Source: Streptosporangium carneum | GTDB lineage: Bacteria > Actinomycetota > Actinomycetes > Streptosporangiales > Streptosporangiaceae | DNA length: 64,000 nucleotides | Direction of reading: 5' to 3' | Assembly: GCF_027922005.1 (NCBI RefSeq) | Contig: NZ_BSEV01000009.1 | Location: 208,860-272,859 of the forward strand | Shown: piece by piece, positions 15,374 to 24,896 of the stretch | Layout: every line of letters starts with the position of its first letter | How positions within the stretch are numbered: position 1 is the stretch's first letter | Notes under the pieces: generated by a model | Told to the model about the DNA's origin: nothing | Database searches by the model: none | The model's input: only the letters and a program-made list of their open reading frames with translations | Translations under genes and position numbers: made by a program

Positions 15374-18082
15374 GTGCCGAAGAACGAAGCGACCCCCTCG
15401 CGTCCGTGTCTGCTGTTGCTGGATGGACATTCCCTGGCATACCGGGCTTTCTATGCCCTGCCCGAGGAAAACTTCTCCACCACGACAGGCCAGACGACCA
15501 ACGCGGTTTTCGGGTTCACCTCGATGCTGGTCAACGTGCTCAGAGACGAGCGGCCCACACACGTGGCCGTCTGCTTCGACCGTTCCGAGCCGACGTTCCG
15601 GCACGAGGAGTACCCCGAGTACAAGGCGAACCGCAGCGCGAGCCCCGACAGTTTCCGCAGCCAGATGAGCCTGATCCACGAGATGCTCGACGCCCTGCGC
15701 GTCCCGCACCTGTCGCTGGCGGGTTTCGAGGCCGACGACCTGATCGCCACGCTCGCCACCCGCGCCGCCGCCCAGGACATGAACGTGCTGATCGTCACCG
15801 GCGACCGCGACGCGCTGCAGCTGGTCGACGAGCGTGTCACGGTGCTGATGACCAGGGTCGGCATCAGCAACATGACCAGGTTCACCCCCGAGGCCGTGCT
15901 GGAGAAGTACGAGCTCACCCCGGCCCAGTACCCCGACTTCGCGGCCATCAGGGGCGACAGCAGCGACAACCTCAAGAACATCCCGGGCGTCGGGGAGAAG
16001 ACGGCCGCCAAGTGGATCCGCGAGTTCGGCTCGCTGGAGGAGCTGGTCAACCGGGTCGACGAGGTCAAGGGCAAGGTCGGCGACAAACTGCGCGACCACC
16101 TCGACCAGGTGCTGATGAACCGCCGTCTCACCCAGCTCACCCGCGACGTCCCGCTGGAGCTGGAGGTCTCCGGGCTGACGATCGGCCAGGGCGACCGCCA
16201 CGAGATCGACAAGATCCTCGACACGCTGGAGTTCAGGGGCGAGCTGCGCGACAGGCTGTTCAAGACGCTCTCCTCGGCCGAGCCGGAGACGGGGGAGGGC
16301 TTCGAGGTCGAGACCGTCGCGCTCGGCCCCGACGAGGTGGGCCCGTGGCTGCGGAGGCTGCCCGAGGGCAGGGCCGGGCTCGCCTTCAAGGGCGCGTACG
16401 GCAGCGGCACGGGGCGGATCGACAGCATCGCGATCGCCGCGCCCGACGGCGGCGCGGACGGCGGCCCCGGCGCCGCGTTCATCGACCCGACCACGCTGAC
16501 CGAGGCCGACGAGGCGGCCCTGCGCGACTGGCTGTGCGACGCCTCGAGGGCCAAGGCCGTGCACGACGCGAAGGGGCCGATGCTGGCGCTGTGGGCGCAG
16601 GGGATGGACCTGCGCGGCCTGACCTGCGACACCGCCCTGGCCGCCTATCTGGCGATGCCCGGGCAGCGCGCCTTCCCGCTGGAGGACCTCGTCCGGGCCT
16701 ACCTGCGGCGGGAGCTGCGCGGCGAGGCCGAGACCGACGGCCAGGCCAGCCTCTTCGACGACGAGGAGACCGACGCCGTCCGCGACCTCGGGCTGCGGGC
16801 CATGGCCGTGCGGGAGCTGGCCGACGCCCTCGAGGCCTTCCTGGAGCCGCGCGGCGGCACCCACCTGATGGGTGACGTCGAGCTGCCCCTGGTGACCGTC
16901 CTGGCCGAGCTGGAGCGGGCCGGGATCGCCGCCGACGGCGCGTATCTCAGCGGCCTCGAGGCCGAGTTCGGGGCCGCGGTCAAGCAGGCGGTCGACGCGG
17001 CGCACGCCTCCGTCGGCGAGCAGTTCAACCTGGGCTCGCCCAAGCAGCTGCAGGAGATCCTGTTCGTCAGGCTCGGGCTGCCCAGGACCAAGAAGATCAA
17101 GACCGGCTACAGCACGGACGCCGAGCAGCTGGCGTGGCTGGCCACGCAGACCGACCACGAGCTTCCGACCATCATGCTCAGGCACCGCGACCAGGCGAAG
17201 CTGCGCATCACGGTCGAGGGGTTGATCAAGGAGATCGCCGACGACGGGCGGATCCACACCACCTACAACCAGATCATGGCGGCCACGGGGCGGATCAGCT
17301 CGGAGAAGCCCAACCTGCAGAACATCCCGATCCGCACCGCGGAGGGCCGCAGGATCCGGCAGGGCTTCGTGGTCGGCCCCGGCTACGAGACCCTGCTGAC
17401 CGCCGACTACAGCCAGATCGAGCTGCGGATCATGGCGCACCTGTCCGGAGACGAGTCGCTGATCGCGGCCTTCGAGTCCGGGCACGACTTCCACCAGGCC
17501 ACCGCCGCGCGGGTCTTCGACATCGAGCCCCAGCAGGTCAACGGCGAGATGCGGGCCAAGATCAAGGCGATGAACTACGGCCTGGCCTACGGCCTGTCCG
17601 ACTTCGGTCTCTCCGGTCAGCTCGGCATCCCGGTGCAGGAGGCCAGGGCGCTCAAGGACGAATACTTCGAGGAGTTCGGCGGCGTCCGCGACTTCCTCAA
17701 CGCGATCGTCACGCAGGCCAGGCAGGACGGCTACACCGAGACCATCATGGGCCGTCGCCGCTATCTGCCCGACCTCAACAGCGACAACCGGCAGCGCAGG
17801 GAGATGGCCGAGCGGATGGCGCTGAACGCGCCGATCCAGGGTTCGGCGGCCGACATCATCAAGGTCGCCATGCTCAACGTGCAGAGCGCGCTCAAGGAGG
17901 TGGCGCTGGGCTCCCGGATGCTCCTGCAGGTCCACGACGAGCTCGTGTTCGAGGTGGCGCCCGGCGAGTTGGAGACGTTGCGAGAGCTGGTCGTCGACCG
18001 GATGAACGCCGCCTACTCCCTGCGCGTCCCGCTGGAGGTCTCCGTCGGCGTCGGCCGTACCTGGGAGGACGCGGGTCACTGA
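15374..18082 (+). CDS. polA: DNA polymerase I
   Basis: A 902-residue enzyme for Okazaki-fragment maturation and repair synthesis. The 5'-nuclease domain (about 1-300) shows LLDGHSLAYRAFYA, FDRSEPTFRHEEY, GFEADDLIATLA, TGDRDALQLV and the helix-hairpin-helix IPGVGEKTAAKWI. The middle exonuclease-like domain (about 310-490) lacks a clear DxE proofreading motif, as in many actinobacterial Pol I. The polymerase domain has motif A TADYSQIELRIMAHLSGD (about 676), motif B RAKIKAMNYGLAYG (about 725) and motif C QVHDELVFEV (about 851). GTG 15374 follows a -10 by 6 nt. Confidence 0.96.
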   Translation: MPKNEATPSRPCLLLLDGHSLAYRAFYALPEENFSTTTGQTTNAVFGFTSMLVNVLRDERPTHVAVCFDRSEPTFRHEEYPEYKANRSASPDSFRSQMSLIHEMLDALRVPHLSLAGFEADDLIATLATRAAAQDMNVLIVTGDRDALQLVDERVTVLMTRVGISNMTRFTPEAVLEKYELTPAQYPDFAAIRGDSSDNLKNIPGVGEKTAAKWIREFGSLEELVNRVDEVKGKVGDKLRDHLDQVLMNRRLTQLTRDVPLELEVSGLTIGQGDRHEIDKILDTLEFRGELRDRLFKTLSSAEPETGEGFEVETVALGPDEVGPWLRRLPEGRAGLAFKGAYGSGTGRIDSIAIAAPDGGADGGPGAAFIDPTTLTEADEAALRDWLCDASRAKAVHDAKGPMLALWAQGMDLRGLTCDTALAAYLAMPGQRAFPLEDLVRAYLRRELRGEAETDGQASLFDDEETDAVRDLGLRAMAVRELADALEAFLEPRGGTHLMGDVELPLVTVLAELERAGIAADGAYLSGLEAEFGAAVKQAVDAAHASVGEQFNLGSPKQLQEILFVRLGLPRTKKIKTGYSTDAEQLAWLATQTDHELPTIMLRHRDQAKLRITVEGLIKEIADDGRIHTTYNQIMAATGRISSEKPNLQNIPIRTAEGRRIRQGFVVGPGYETLLTADYSQIELRIMAHLSGDESLIAAFESGHDFHQATAARVFDIEPQQVNGEMRAKIKAMNYGLAYGLSDFGLSGQLGIPVQEARALKDEYFEEFGGVRDFLNAIVTQARQDGYTETIMGRRRYLPDLNSDNRQRREMAERMALNAPIQGSAADIIKVAMLNVQSALKEVALGSRMLLQVHDELVFEVAPGELETLRELVVDRMNAAYSLRVPLEVSVGVGRTWEDAGH

Positions 18083-18240
18083 GCCCGTCGCCGGGAGGTG
18101 GTCGCCGGGTGGTCGTCACCGGGCGGCCACCCCGCGGTCACCGGGCGGTGACTGTGTGGGTCACTGATCGATTGCCCGGCCTGCCCGAGTCTGTTCTAGG
18201 GTGGTAATCCAGCCAGGATCTCGATGGGTACGGGAGTTTT

Positions 18241-19371
18241 GTGCGGAGTTCAGCGCCACTCACGCAGATCATCATGCTCTCCAACGTGGTGGTCGTGATC
18301 GCCGCAGTGACGGTGCTTCTCATGCTCCCCACCGCGGCGCCCCCGACATCGGCCTCACTGGCGAACACGGCGACGCCCACCCCGGCGGGAACGGCGACGC
18401 CGCCCTCCTCGCCGTCGCCCTCGCCGACGGTCAGCCTGCCCTCCGCGGAGCTGCCGCCGCCCGTCGTGGCCTCCGCGGAGTTCGCGCGGCAGGTCAAGGC
18501 CAACGAGGCGGGGATGATCCCGGTGCTGATGTACCACCGGATCATGAAGAAGCGACTGGCCTCCATCGACCGCACCCCCTCCCAGGTGCGCAAGGAGATG
18601 GAGCGCCTGGCCAGGGACGGCTACGTGCCGATCACCGCGCAGGAGTTCGCCACCGGCAGGATCGACATCCCGGCGGGCAAGCACCCGGTGGTGCTGACCT
18701 TCGACGACGGGAGTCCGAGCCACTTCGCGCTGGACGACAGGGGCATGCCCGTCAAGGACACCGCGGTCGGGATCATCTACCAGGTCGCGAAGAAGTACCC
18801 CGACTTCCGTCCCGTCGCCACCTTCTGGGTCAACCGCGAGCCGTTCGGGCTGCGCGACCAGCGTGACCAGGCGCGCGCCGTGCAGTGGCTGACCTCGCGC
18901 GGTTTCGAGGTGGCCAACCACAGCTGGAGCCACGCCTACCTGCCGGGCCTGTCGAAGAAGAAGATCGCGGAACAGCTCGTCCGGACCGAGCGGATGCTCA
19001 AGAAACTCGGCACGGGGCCGTCGGACACGCTCGCGCTGCCCTTCGGCGCGATGCCCCGTAAGAGATCGACCGTCCAGTCGGGGAAGTGGGACGGCACCCG
19101 GTTCGCCTTCAAGGGAGTCTTCCTGGCCGGCGCGCAGCCGTCGTCCTCGCCCTTCACCAAGGACTACGACTGGCGGGCCATCCAGCGGGTGCAGAGCAAC
19201 GGCAAGAAGGGCGAGTGCCGCAAGTGGTGCTCGCAGTACTGGCTGGAGTGGCTGAACAAGCACCCGGACCGGCGATACACAGCGGACGGGGATCCCCAAC
19301 ACATCTCCGTTCCTGAGCGACTTCGGGGTACTATCAGCGCGCAGCGGAGACAGCAGATCAACGCCTACTGA
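18241..19371 (+). CDS. Secreted/membrane-anchored polysaccharide deacetylase (NodB domain)
   Basis: A 376-residue protein. One N-terminal membrane segment (about 10-30) and a Pro/Thr/Ser-rich stalk (to about 85) place the catalytic domain outside. The NodB domain opens IPVLMYHRIM, with the metal-binding TFDDGSPSHF and the HxxxH element in VANHSWSH, followed by the LALPFGAMPRKRS strand. Such enzymes remove acetyl groups from peptidoglycan or other cell-wall glycans. The C-terminus is short and basic. Start GTG 18241 with GGGAG just upstream. It stands alone between polA and rpsA. Confidence 0.85.
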   Translation: MRSSAPLTQIIMLSNVVVVIAAVTVLLMLPTAAPPTSASLANTATPTPAGTATPPSSPSPSPTVSLPSAELPPPVVASAEFARQVKANEAGMIPVLMYHRIMKKRLASIDRTPSQVRKEMERLARDGYVPITAQEFATGRIDIPAGKHPVVLTFDDGSPSHFALDDRGMPVKDTAVGIIYQVAKKYPDFRPVATFWVNREPFGLRDQRDQARAVQWLTSRGFEVANHSWSHAYLPGLSKKKIAEQLVRTERMLKKLGTGPSDTLALPFGAMPRKRSTVQSGKWDGTRFAFKGVFLAGAQPSSSPFTKDYDWRAIQRVQSNGKKGECRKWCSQYWLEWLNKHPDRRYTADGDPQHISVPERLRGTISAQRRQQINAY

Positions 19372-19587
19372 CGGCTTTCGCTCATGGTCATGCCGTCGGC
19401 GTGTCGTGCTACCGGATTGACCAGGCTCGTCTGTTCTCATATGCTGATCGCTGCGCTGTGGGCTCGCGTGTGTCTCGGACGGAGTGGGCTCGCGCTCGAC
19501 CAGGTCGGTGTCAATCGGCTTGGCGATAAGGGGCCTGCTGCGTGTTCGCCACATCGACATCTGTCCGCGTTCGGAGCAATTCCACAC

Positions 19588-21075
19588 ATGACGAGCAGCA
19601 CTGAGGCCACCTCGAGCACCCCGCAGGTAGCGGTCAACGACATCGGCTCCGAGGAAGAGTTCCTCGCAGCGATCGACCTGACCATCAAGTACTTCAACGA
19701 CGGCGACATCGTCGAGGGCACCGTCGTCAAGGTCGATCGAGACGAAGTTTTGCTCGACATCGGCTACAAGACCGAGGGCGTCATCCCCTCGCGTGAGCTC
19801 TCGATCAAGCACGATGTCGACCCGGCGGACGTCGTCGAGGTTGGCGAGCACGTCGAGGCCCTGGTTCTCCAGAAGGAGGACAAGGAGGGTCGCCTCATCC
19901 TGTCCAAGAAGCGCGCCCAGTACGAGCGCGCCTGGGGCACGATCGAGAAGATCAAGGACGAGGACGGCATCGTCACCGGCACCGTCATCGAGGTCGTCAA
20001 GGGCGGCCTGATCCTCGACATCGGCCTGCGCGGCTTCCTGCCCGCGTCGCTGGTCGAGATGCGCCGTGTCCGCGATCTGCAGCCCTACGTGGGCCGTGAG
20101 CTCGAGGCCAAGATCATCGAGCTGGACAAGAACCGCAACAACGTGGTCCTGTCCCGCCGCGCCTGGCTCGAGCAGACCCAGTCCGAGGTTCGCCAGACGT
20201 TCCTCAACACCCTGCAGAAGGGTCAGGTCCGCAAGGGCGTCGTCTCCTCGATCGTCAACTTCGGTGCGTTCGTGGACCTCGGCGGCGTCGACGGACTGGT
20301 TCACGTCTCCGAGCTGTCCTGGAAGCACATCGACCACCCCTCCGAGGTCGTCGAGGTCGGCCAGGAGGTCACCGTCGAGGTTCTCGACGTCGACATGGAG
20401 CGCGAGCGGGTCTCGCTGTCGCTCAAGGCGACGCAGGAGGACCCCTGGCAGCAGTTCGCCCGCACCCACCAGATCGGTCAGGTCGTCCCGGGTCGCGTCA
20501 CCAAGCTGGTGCCGTTCGGTGCGTTCGTCCGCGTCGAGGAGGGCATCGAGGGCCTGGTCCACATCTCCGAGCTGGCCGAGCGCCACGTCGAGATCCCCGA
20601 GCAGGTCGTCCAGGTCGGCGACGAGATCTTCGTGAAGATCATCGACATCGACCTCGACCGTCGCCGGATCTCGCTGTCGCTCAAGCAGGCGAACGAGGGC
20701 GCGATCGGCGCCGACGTCGAGTTCGACCCCACGCTGTACGGCATGGCGGCGACCTACGACGACTCGGGCAACTACATCTACCCCGAGGGCTTCGACTCCG
20801 AGACCGGCGAGTGGCTCGAGGGCTTCGACCGTCAGCGCGAGGAGTGGGAGCGGCAGTACGCCGAGGCCCAGACCCGCTTCGAGGCGCACAAGCGTCAGGT
20901 CGAGGAGGCCCGCAAGGCCGAGGCGGAGGCGGGCGAGGCTGCCCCCACCTCCTACTCCGGTGAGACCCCGGCGGCCGGCTCCAGCAGTGGCTCCTCCGCT
21001 CCGGCGGCGGGCGCCCTCGCCTCCGACGAGGCTCTCGCGGCTCTGCGCGAGAAGCTCGCCGGTGGTCAGAGCTGA
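19588..21075 (+). CDS. rpsA: 30S ribosomal protein S1
   Basis: A 495-residue RNA-binding protein with four S1 domains: about 35-105 ([20 protein letters not shown]), 120-190, 208-278 ([20 protein letters not shown]) and 293-365 ([20 protein letters not shown]). An acidic Ala/Glu-rich tail follows. The six-domain E. coli form is longer; four domains is usual in actinobacteria. ATG 19588 matches the family N-terminus; an upstream in-frame ATG at 19384 would prefix an unrelated basic stretch. The 216-bp interval 19372-19587 is likely promoter and leader. A strong terminator closes the gene. Confidence 0.95.
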   Translation: MTSSTEATSSTPQVAVNDIGSEEEFLAAIDLTIKYFNDGDIVEGTVVKVDRDEVLLDIGYKTEGVIPSRELSIKHDVDPADVVEVGEHVEALVLQKEDKEGRLILSKKRAQYERAWGTIEKIKDEDGIVTGTVIEVVKGGLILDIGLRGFLPASLVEMRRVRDLQPYVGRELEAKIIELDKNRNNVVLSRRAWLEQTQSEVRQTFLNTLQKGQVRKGVVSSIVNFGAFVDLGGVDGLVHVSELSWKHIDHPSEVVEVGQEVTVEVLDVDMERERVSLSLKATQEDPWQQFARTHQIGQVVPGRVTKLVPFGAFVRVEEGIEGLVHISELAERHVEIPEQVVQVGDEIFVKIIDIDLDRRRISLSLKQANEGAIGADVEFDPTLYGMAATYDDSGNYIYPEGFDSETGEWLEGFDRQREEWERQYAEAQTRFEAHKRQVEEARKAEAEAGEAAPTSYSGETPAAGSSSGSSAPAAGALASDEALAALREKLAGGQS

Positions 21076-21115
21076 CGCTTCGGCGGTGAATGTGGCGATC
21101 TGAGGATCGGAAGAA

Positions 21116-21147
21116 GGGCCCCGCTCAGGCGGGGTCCTTTTTCTTTT
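21116..21147 (+). terminator. Intrinsic terminator of rpsA
   Basis: GGGCCCCGC and GCGGGGTCC pair (9 bp, one wobble) around TCAG, followed by TTTTTCTTTT. The most classical rho-independent terminator in the window. The -10 of the next gene lies 9 bp downstream. Confidence 0.9.
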
Positions 21148-21167
21148 CCGCGCGCTAGGGTTGCCGC

Positions 21168-21623
21168 GTGACCGTGATCGAGCGGGCGGAGCCCGAAGAC
21201 GCAGGCGAGATCCTGACCGTGCAGCGGGCCGCCTATGTGAGCGAGGCCCAGCTCTACGGGGATCCGTTCATCCCGCCGCTGGTCGAGTCCGCCGAGCAGG
21301 TTCGCAGGGCGGTCGAGACGGGCGTCGTGCTCGTCGCCCGGGAGGGCGGGCGCGTCGTCGGCGCGGTCCGCGGGCGGATGTCCGGCACGACCTGCCTGGT
21401 CGGCCGTCTGGTGGTGGCGACCGACGTCCAGGGCGGGGGGATCGGGAGCTCCCTGCTGGCGGCCGTGCACGACGAGATGGTCTCCGCGACGGCGTTCGAC
21501 CTGTTCACCGGACACCTGTCGGAGGGCAACCTGCGGCTGTACCGGCGTCACGGCTACCAGGAGACCCACAGGGAGCGGATGAGCGACCACCTGACCCTCG
21601 TCCACATGCGCAGGCAGCCGTAA
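21168..21623 (+). CDS. GNAT-family N-acetyltransferase
   Basis: A 151-residue single GNAT domain. Motif A is VVATDVQGGGIGSSLLAAV (QGxGIG acetyl-CoA pyrophosphate loop) and the C-terminal part NLRLYRRHGYQETHRERM is typical of small-molecule or protein acetyltransferases. The substrate is not deducible. GTG 21168 is preceded at 6 nt by TAGGGT, a leaderless arrangement. It lies directly behind the rpsA terminator; coaE, about 200 bp further on, has its own -10. Confidence 0.82.
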   Translation: MTVIERAEPEDAGEILTVQRAAYVSEAQLYGDPFIPPLVESAEQVRRAVETGVVLVAREGGRVVGAVRGRMSGTTCLVGRLVVATDVQGGGIGSSLLAAVHDEMVSATAFDLFTGHLSEGNLRLYRRHGYQETHRERMSDHLTLVHMRRQP

Positions 21624-21818
21624 CCGGGATCGTTCCGCCGTGTGGAGGAGCACGCGGGACGTCGCGGGCCGTGCACCGTCGACCATCCGGCCCGTTTCCT
21701 GCCCGCCCCCGCCGTGGGCGTCCCTTGCCCGTGACGGAGCCGCGGAGGATCACGCGTCCCGTCCGGGGGCCGTGCCCCGAGACTCGAGGGCGCCGGTCCG
21801 GCGCGTATGCTGCGGCTC

Positions 21819-22418
21819 ATGCTGAAGGTGGGGCTTACCGGCGGGATCGGTTCCGGCAAGAGCGAGGTGTCGCGGCGGCTGAGCGCCAGGGGCGCCGTGG
21901 TGATCGACGCTGACAAGATCGCCCGAGAGGTGGTCGAGCCGGGGACCGGGGGACTGGCGCGGATCGTGGCCCTGTTCGGGCCCGGGGTGCTGCGCGAGGA
22001 CGGCTCGCTCGACCGGGAGGGGCTCGGCTCGATCGTCTTCGCCGACTCGGACAAGCTGGCCTCCCTCAACGCCGTCGTGCATCCGCTGGTCGGGGCGAGG
22101 GTCGCCGAGCTGCAGAGCCAGGCCGACAAGGACGCGATCGTCGTCTACGACGTGCCGTTGCTGGCGGAGAACAACCTCGCCCCCATGTACGACGTGGTGA
22201 TCGTGGTGGACGCGGCCGACGAGACGCGCCTCGATCGGCTGGTCAGGCTGCGGGGCATGGCCGAGGGGGACGCCAGGGCCAGGCTCGCCGCACAGGCGAG
22301 CCGCGAGGACCGGCTGAGGATCGCCGACGTCGTGGTGCCGAACGAGGGGTCGCTGAAGGAGCTGGAGGCCCGGGTGGACGAGGTCTGGGCCGAGCTGGTG
22401 GCCCGCGCGGACGCCTGA
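21819..22418 (+). CDS. coaE: Dephospho-CoA kinase
   Basis: Phosphorylates the 3'-OH of dephospho-CoA, the last step of coenzyme A synthesis. The protein of 199 residues opens [20 protein letters not shown] with the P-loop, then [16 protein letters not shown], the CoA-domain helices and [13 protein letters not shown]. It lacks the long C-terminal extension found in mycobacterial CoaE. ATG 21819 is preferred over ATG 21807 because TATGCT (21806-21811) forms a -10 seven nt upstream. Its place after rpsA is conserved in actinobacteria. Confidence 0.93.
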   Translation: MLKVGLTGGIGSGKSEVSRRLSARGAVVIDADKIAREVVEPGTGGLARIVALFGPGVLREDGSLDREGLGSIVFADSDKLASLNAVVHPLVGARVAELQSQADKDAIVVYDVPLLAENNLAPMYDVVIVVDAADETRLDRLVRLRGMAEGDARARLAAQASREDRLRIADVVVPNEGSLKELEARVDEVWAELVARADA

Positions 22419-22529
22419 GAGGTCACAAGCCCGTCGCGTCCGCGGACACGACGGGAGAGACGGGGCGACAGCCCGGGAGCGTCCGGGAGAAGTCCGGGGC
22501 CGGGACGCCGGGCCGCGCGCCGGAGAGGG

Positions 22530-22705
22530 CGGCCGAGCCGCCGGTCCACGCGCGCGCCGAGAAGGCCGTCGGCTCATGCGTACGTTGAGAAGGCCGGGGC
22601 GTTCGCGTGTGCGTGGAGAGGACCGTCGGTTCGTGCGCGCGCTGAAAGACCGCGTCGGTCCACGTGCGCCCCGAGGACCGTGTGCGCTGAGAAGAGGGTC
22701 CGTGT
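22530..22705. repeat. Degenerate tandem repeats downstream of coaE
   Basis: Several imperfect units of about 30-45 bp built on GCTGAGAAGGCCGTCGGTTC-like and GTGCGCG elements. The full 504-bp spacer 22419-22922 has no credible gene: open frames on both strands are Arg/Pro/Thr-rich shadows. Confidence 0.4.
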
Positions 22706-22916
22706 TCCGGCCGGGCCCGTGCTGTCTCGTCGGTGTGGATCTCGCGCCCGCATACATCTCGCACGCGTTCCGCCTGTCTTCGTCCCGTTCGTGGAGCGGG
22801 CGGGACGGTTCCGGGAGCGAGGCGGGACCACACCCCGGTCGTACTCCGGGCTCCGCCTCCCGGATGAGTCCGCACAGGTCTCTCGAATGACTGCACCCGG
22901 TTAAAGATCATTCGCT

Positions 22917-22930
22917 CGGTTCATGAACCG
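22917..22930. promoter_or_regulatory. 14-bp perfect palindrome at the start of the PIG-L gene
   Basis: CGGTTCATGAACCG reads the same on both strands and contains the first possible ATG (22923). If translation begins at ATG 22965, the palindrome lies in the promoter or leader and could be an operator. Confidence 0.35.
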
Positions 22931-23894
22931 GACGATCCCGCCATCTACCGTCGAATTACTTTCGATGGCGACGGGGGTCGGCGTGCGGGGCGGGCGAGGC
23001 GTGAGCACGGTCATGGCGGTCGCGGTCGTCGTCGCCCTGGTGTTTCCCCTGGTGCTGCCGCTGGCCTGTGTCCCCGGGCCCGCGTTCCTGTCGGCAGGCG
23101 GGGCGCCGGACGGGCTGTACCTCCAGGTGGCCGCCCACCCGGACGACGACCTGCTTTTCATGAGCCCCGACCTGCTGGGTCTGGTCGCCCGTGGCGCGCG
23201 AACCGTCACGGTCTATCTCACGGCGGGGGAGTCGGTCGCGGGAGTGTCCGACGACCACCCTCCCCGGCGGTACGCCCTCGATCGGCAGAAGGGCGTCAGG
23301 GCGGCCTACGCCTGGGTCGCCGGAGCCCGCGACCGGTGGCGGCGCAGCTTCATGACGACGGGCCGGATATCGGTGGAGGTGGACACCCTGGAGGACCTGC
23401 CCGGTGTCCGGCTGGTCTTCGTCGGACTGCCCGACGGGGGCGACCCCCGGGCCGACGGCGGTCGCGGCGCGCTGACCAGGTTGTGGGCCGACCCCGAGGG
23501 CAGGACCTGTGTGCACGCCTTCCTGCGCCGTGCCGCCTGCCTGACCCACCGTGACGTGCTGGACATGATGCGCTCGCTGACGGACGTCTTCCGTCCCACG
23601 GTGCTGCGTGTCCTCGACCCCGACCCGCCGTCCGTCGGCGTCGAGCACCCCGACCACGTCGCCGCCGCCCGGTTCGCGCTCACGGCCGTGCCCGCCGACG
23701 TCGAGGTGATCGCCTACCGCGGGTACACGATCCAGCCTCTTCCGGTCAACCTCGACCCCGTCGCACGCGAGGTCAAGCGCAAGGCCTTCGCCATCTACCG
23801 GCAGCACGACTACAGGGCGGTCTCAGGCCACCGCTACGACGCCTGGGTCGAACGCATGTACCGCCGTTGGCCGGACGAGTCCATCGCTCCCTGA
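22923..23894 (+). CDS. PIG-L/LmbE-type N-deacetylase, secreted or membrane-anchored
   Basis: A protein of up to 323 residues. A long hydrophobic segment (VMAVAVVVALVFPLVLPLAC, about 30-50) suggests export or anchoring. The catalytic domain opens YLQVAAHPDDDLLFMSPDLL, the zinc-binding AHPDD motif of GlcNAc-PI de-N-acetylase/MshB-like enzymes, with VTVYLTAGES, FVGLPDGGD and a His-rich EHPDHVAAA later. It would deacetylate an N-acetylated sugar or conjugate outside the membrane; the substrate is unknown. The start is uncertain: ATG 22923 has no ribosome-binding site and overlaps a palindrome; ATG 22965 also keeps the signal. Convergent with spo0M. Confidence 0.8.
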   Translation: MNRTIPPSTVELLSMATGVGVRGGRGVSTVMAVAVVVALVFPLVLPLACVPGPAFLSAGGAPDGLYLQVAAHPDDDLLFMSPDLLGLVARGARTVTVYLTAGESVAGVSDDHPPRRYALDRQKGVRAAYAWVAGARDRWRRSFMTTGRISVEVDTLEDLPGVRLVFVGLPDGGDPRADGGRGALTRLWADPEGRTCVHAFLRRAACLTHRDVLDMMRSLTDVFRPTVLRVLDPDPPSVGVEHPDHVAAARFALTAVPADVEVIAYRGYTIQPLPVNLDPVAREVKRKAFAIYRQHDYRAVSGHRYDAWVERMYRRWPDESIAP

Positions 23895-24097
23895 TCCCTT
23901 TTCTCGCGATCATGAGCTACGACCGTGTCAGGGGAACTGCTCGCCTGCCACGAGCAGGACAGAGAGCACGACCGGCTCCGCGAGGACAGGGGCAGGCCGG
24001 AGTGTTCTGCCGACGGGCCCGCTCCCGCTGATCCACCGCCCACGACGGCCCCGGTCGGCGGGTGCGACGACCGGGGCGCGAGCCGTGCCGTGAGACG

Positions 24098-24871
24098 TCA
24101 GAACCAGCCGCGGTGCTGGGCCATCGAGTGGAGACCGGCGCGAAGCGACTGCTCCACCTGCCCCGGGTGGTCGTTGTAGCGGACCGTGAACCGGTTGTAG
24201 GTGTCGTGGCTGGAGCTCAGGAAGCCGCCGCGCTTGTCGGCCTCCAGGATGACGTCCATCGACTGCGGGCCCGAGATGAAGGTCAGTTCCAGCTCGCTGA
24301 AGTGCCGGCCGTACTCGTGGCCCGCGTAGTACTCGATCTCCTGGAAGAACGGCATCCGGGAACCGCGCAGCGTGCCGCGCTCAAGGTCGGCCTTCTTGAA
24401 GCGGAAGCCCATGTTGTCCAGCGCGCCCAGCACGTGGTCCTGGGCGGGCAGCGGGTTGACGAACAGCGGGTCGAGGTCGCCCTTGTCGAGGGCCCCGGCC
24501 AGGGACAACTCGGTGGAGACGCCCAGCTGCATGCCGCGCAGCGGGTGGCCGCCGATGGCGCTGATCGGGGTCTCCCACGGCACGGGGATCTCGAAGGGGG
24601 CCGTCTGCGGGGCGCCCGCCGCGAGGTGGAAGGGGCCGGTGATCTGCTGGCGCAGGAAGCTGTAGGTCGACCTGTACTCGTTGTCGCCGCTCTCGACCTC
24701 GACGACCGCGGTGAAGTCGATGAAGATGCCCTCCACCTTGTAGTCGGAGCCGCCGCCGCGGAAGTTGACCTGTCCGCGCAGGATCTCGCCGGGGCGGACA
24801 TTGGAGTTCTGCAGCACCGTGTCGACCTCGACACCGGCGCCGAAGGCGGCCATGAGTTTACGGAACACCAT
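24098..24871 (-). CDS. spo0M: Spo0M-family sporulation-control (arrestin-like) protein
   Basis: A 257-residue cytoplasmic protein. Residues 1-140 form the arrestin-like beta-sandwich (GAGVEVDTVLQNSNVRPGEI, VNFRGGGSDYKVEGIFIDF). The C-terminal half (FSELELTFISGPQSMDVILE) ends in a helix-rich FTVRYNDHPGQVEQSLRAGL typical of bacterial Spo0M. ATG 24871 with AGGAG at 6 nt is preferred over a longer frame from 24910. Spo0M affects sporulation in Bacillus and is membrane- or cytoskeleton-associated. It is the last gene of an apparent operon with two SPFH proteins, 25 nt behind the second. Confidence 0.85.
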   Translation of the reverse strand: MVFRKLMAAFGAGVEVDTVLQNSNVRPGEILRGQVNFRGGGSDYKVEGIFIDFTAVVEVESGDNEYRSTYSFLRQQITGPFHLAAGAPQTAPFEIPVPWETPISAIGGHPLRGMQLGVSTELSLAGALDKGDLDPLFVNPLPAQDHVLGALDNMGFRFKKADLERGTLRGSRMPFFQEIEYYAGHEYGRHFSELELTFISGPQSMDVILEADKRGGFLSSSHDTYNRFTVRYNDHPGQVEQSLRAGLHSMAQHRGWF

Positions 24872-24896
24872 TGGGGACTCCTGGAGTTGAGAGATT

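Noticed and set aside
14873-18079. 1068-codon frame antisense to polA
   Set aside because: An antisense shadow produced by strong third-position G/C bias; no recognisable domain.
18138-18153. Short GTCACCG/CGGTGAC hairpin after polA
   Set aside because: Seven base pairs with a two-base loop is sterically poor and there is no T-tract, so it is not called a terminator.
21750-22757. 335-codon minus-strand frame over coaE and its downstream spacer
   Set aside because: Overlaps the clear coaE frame; the part outside coaE is low-complexity repeat.
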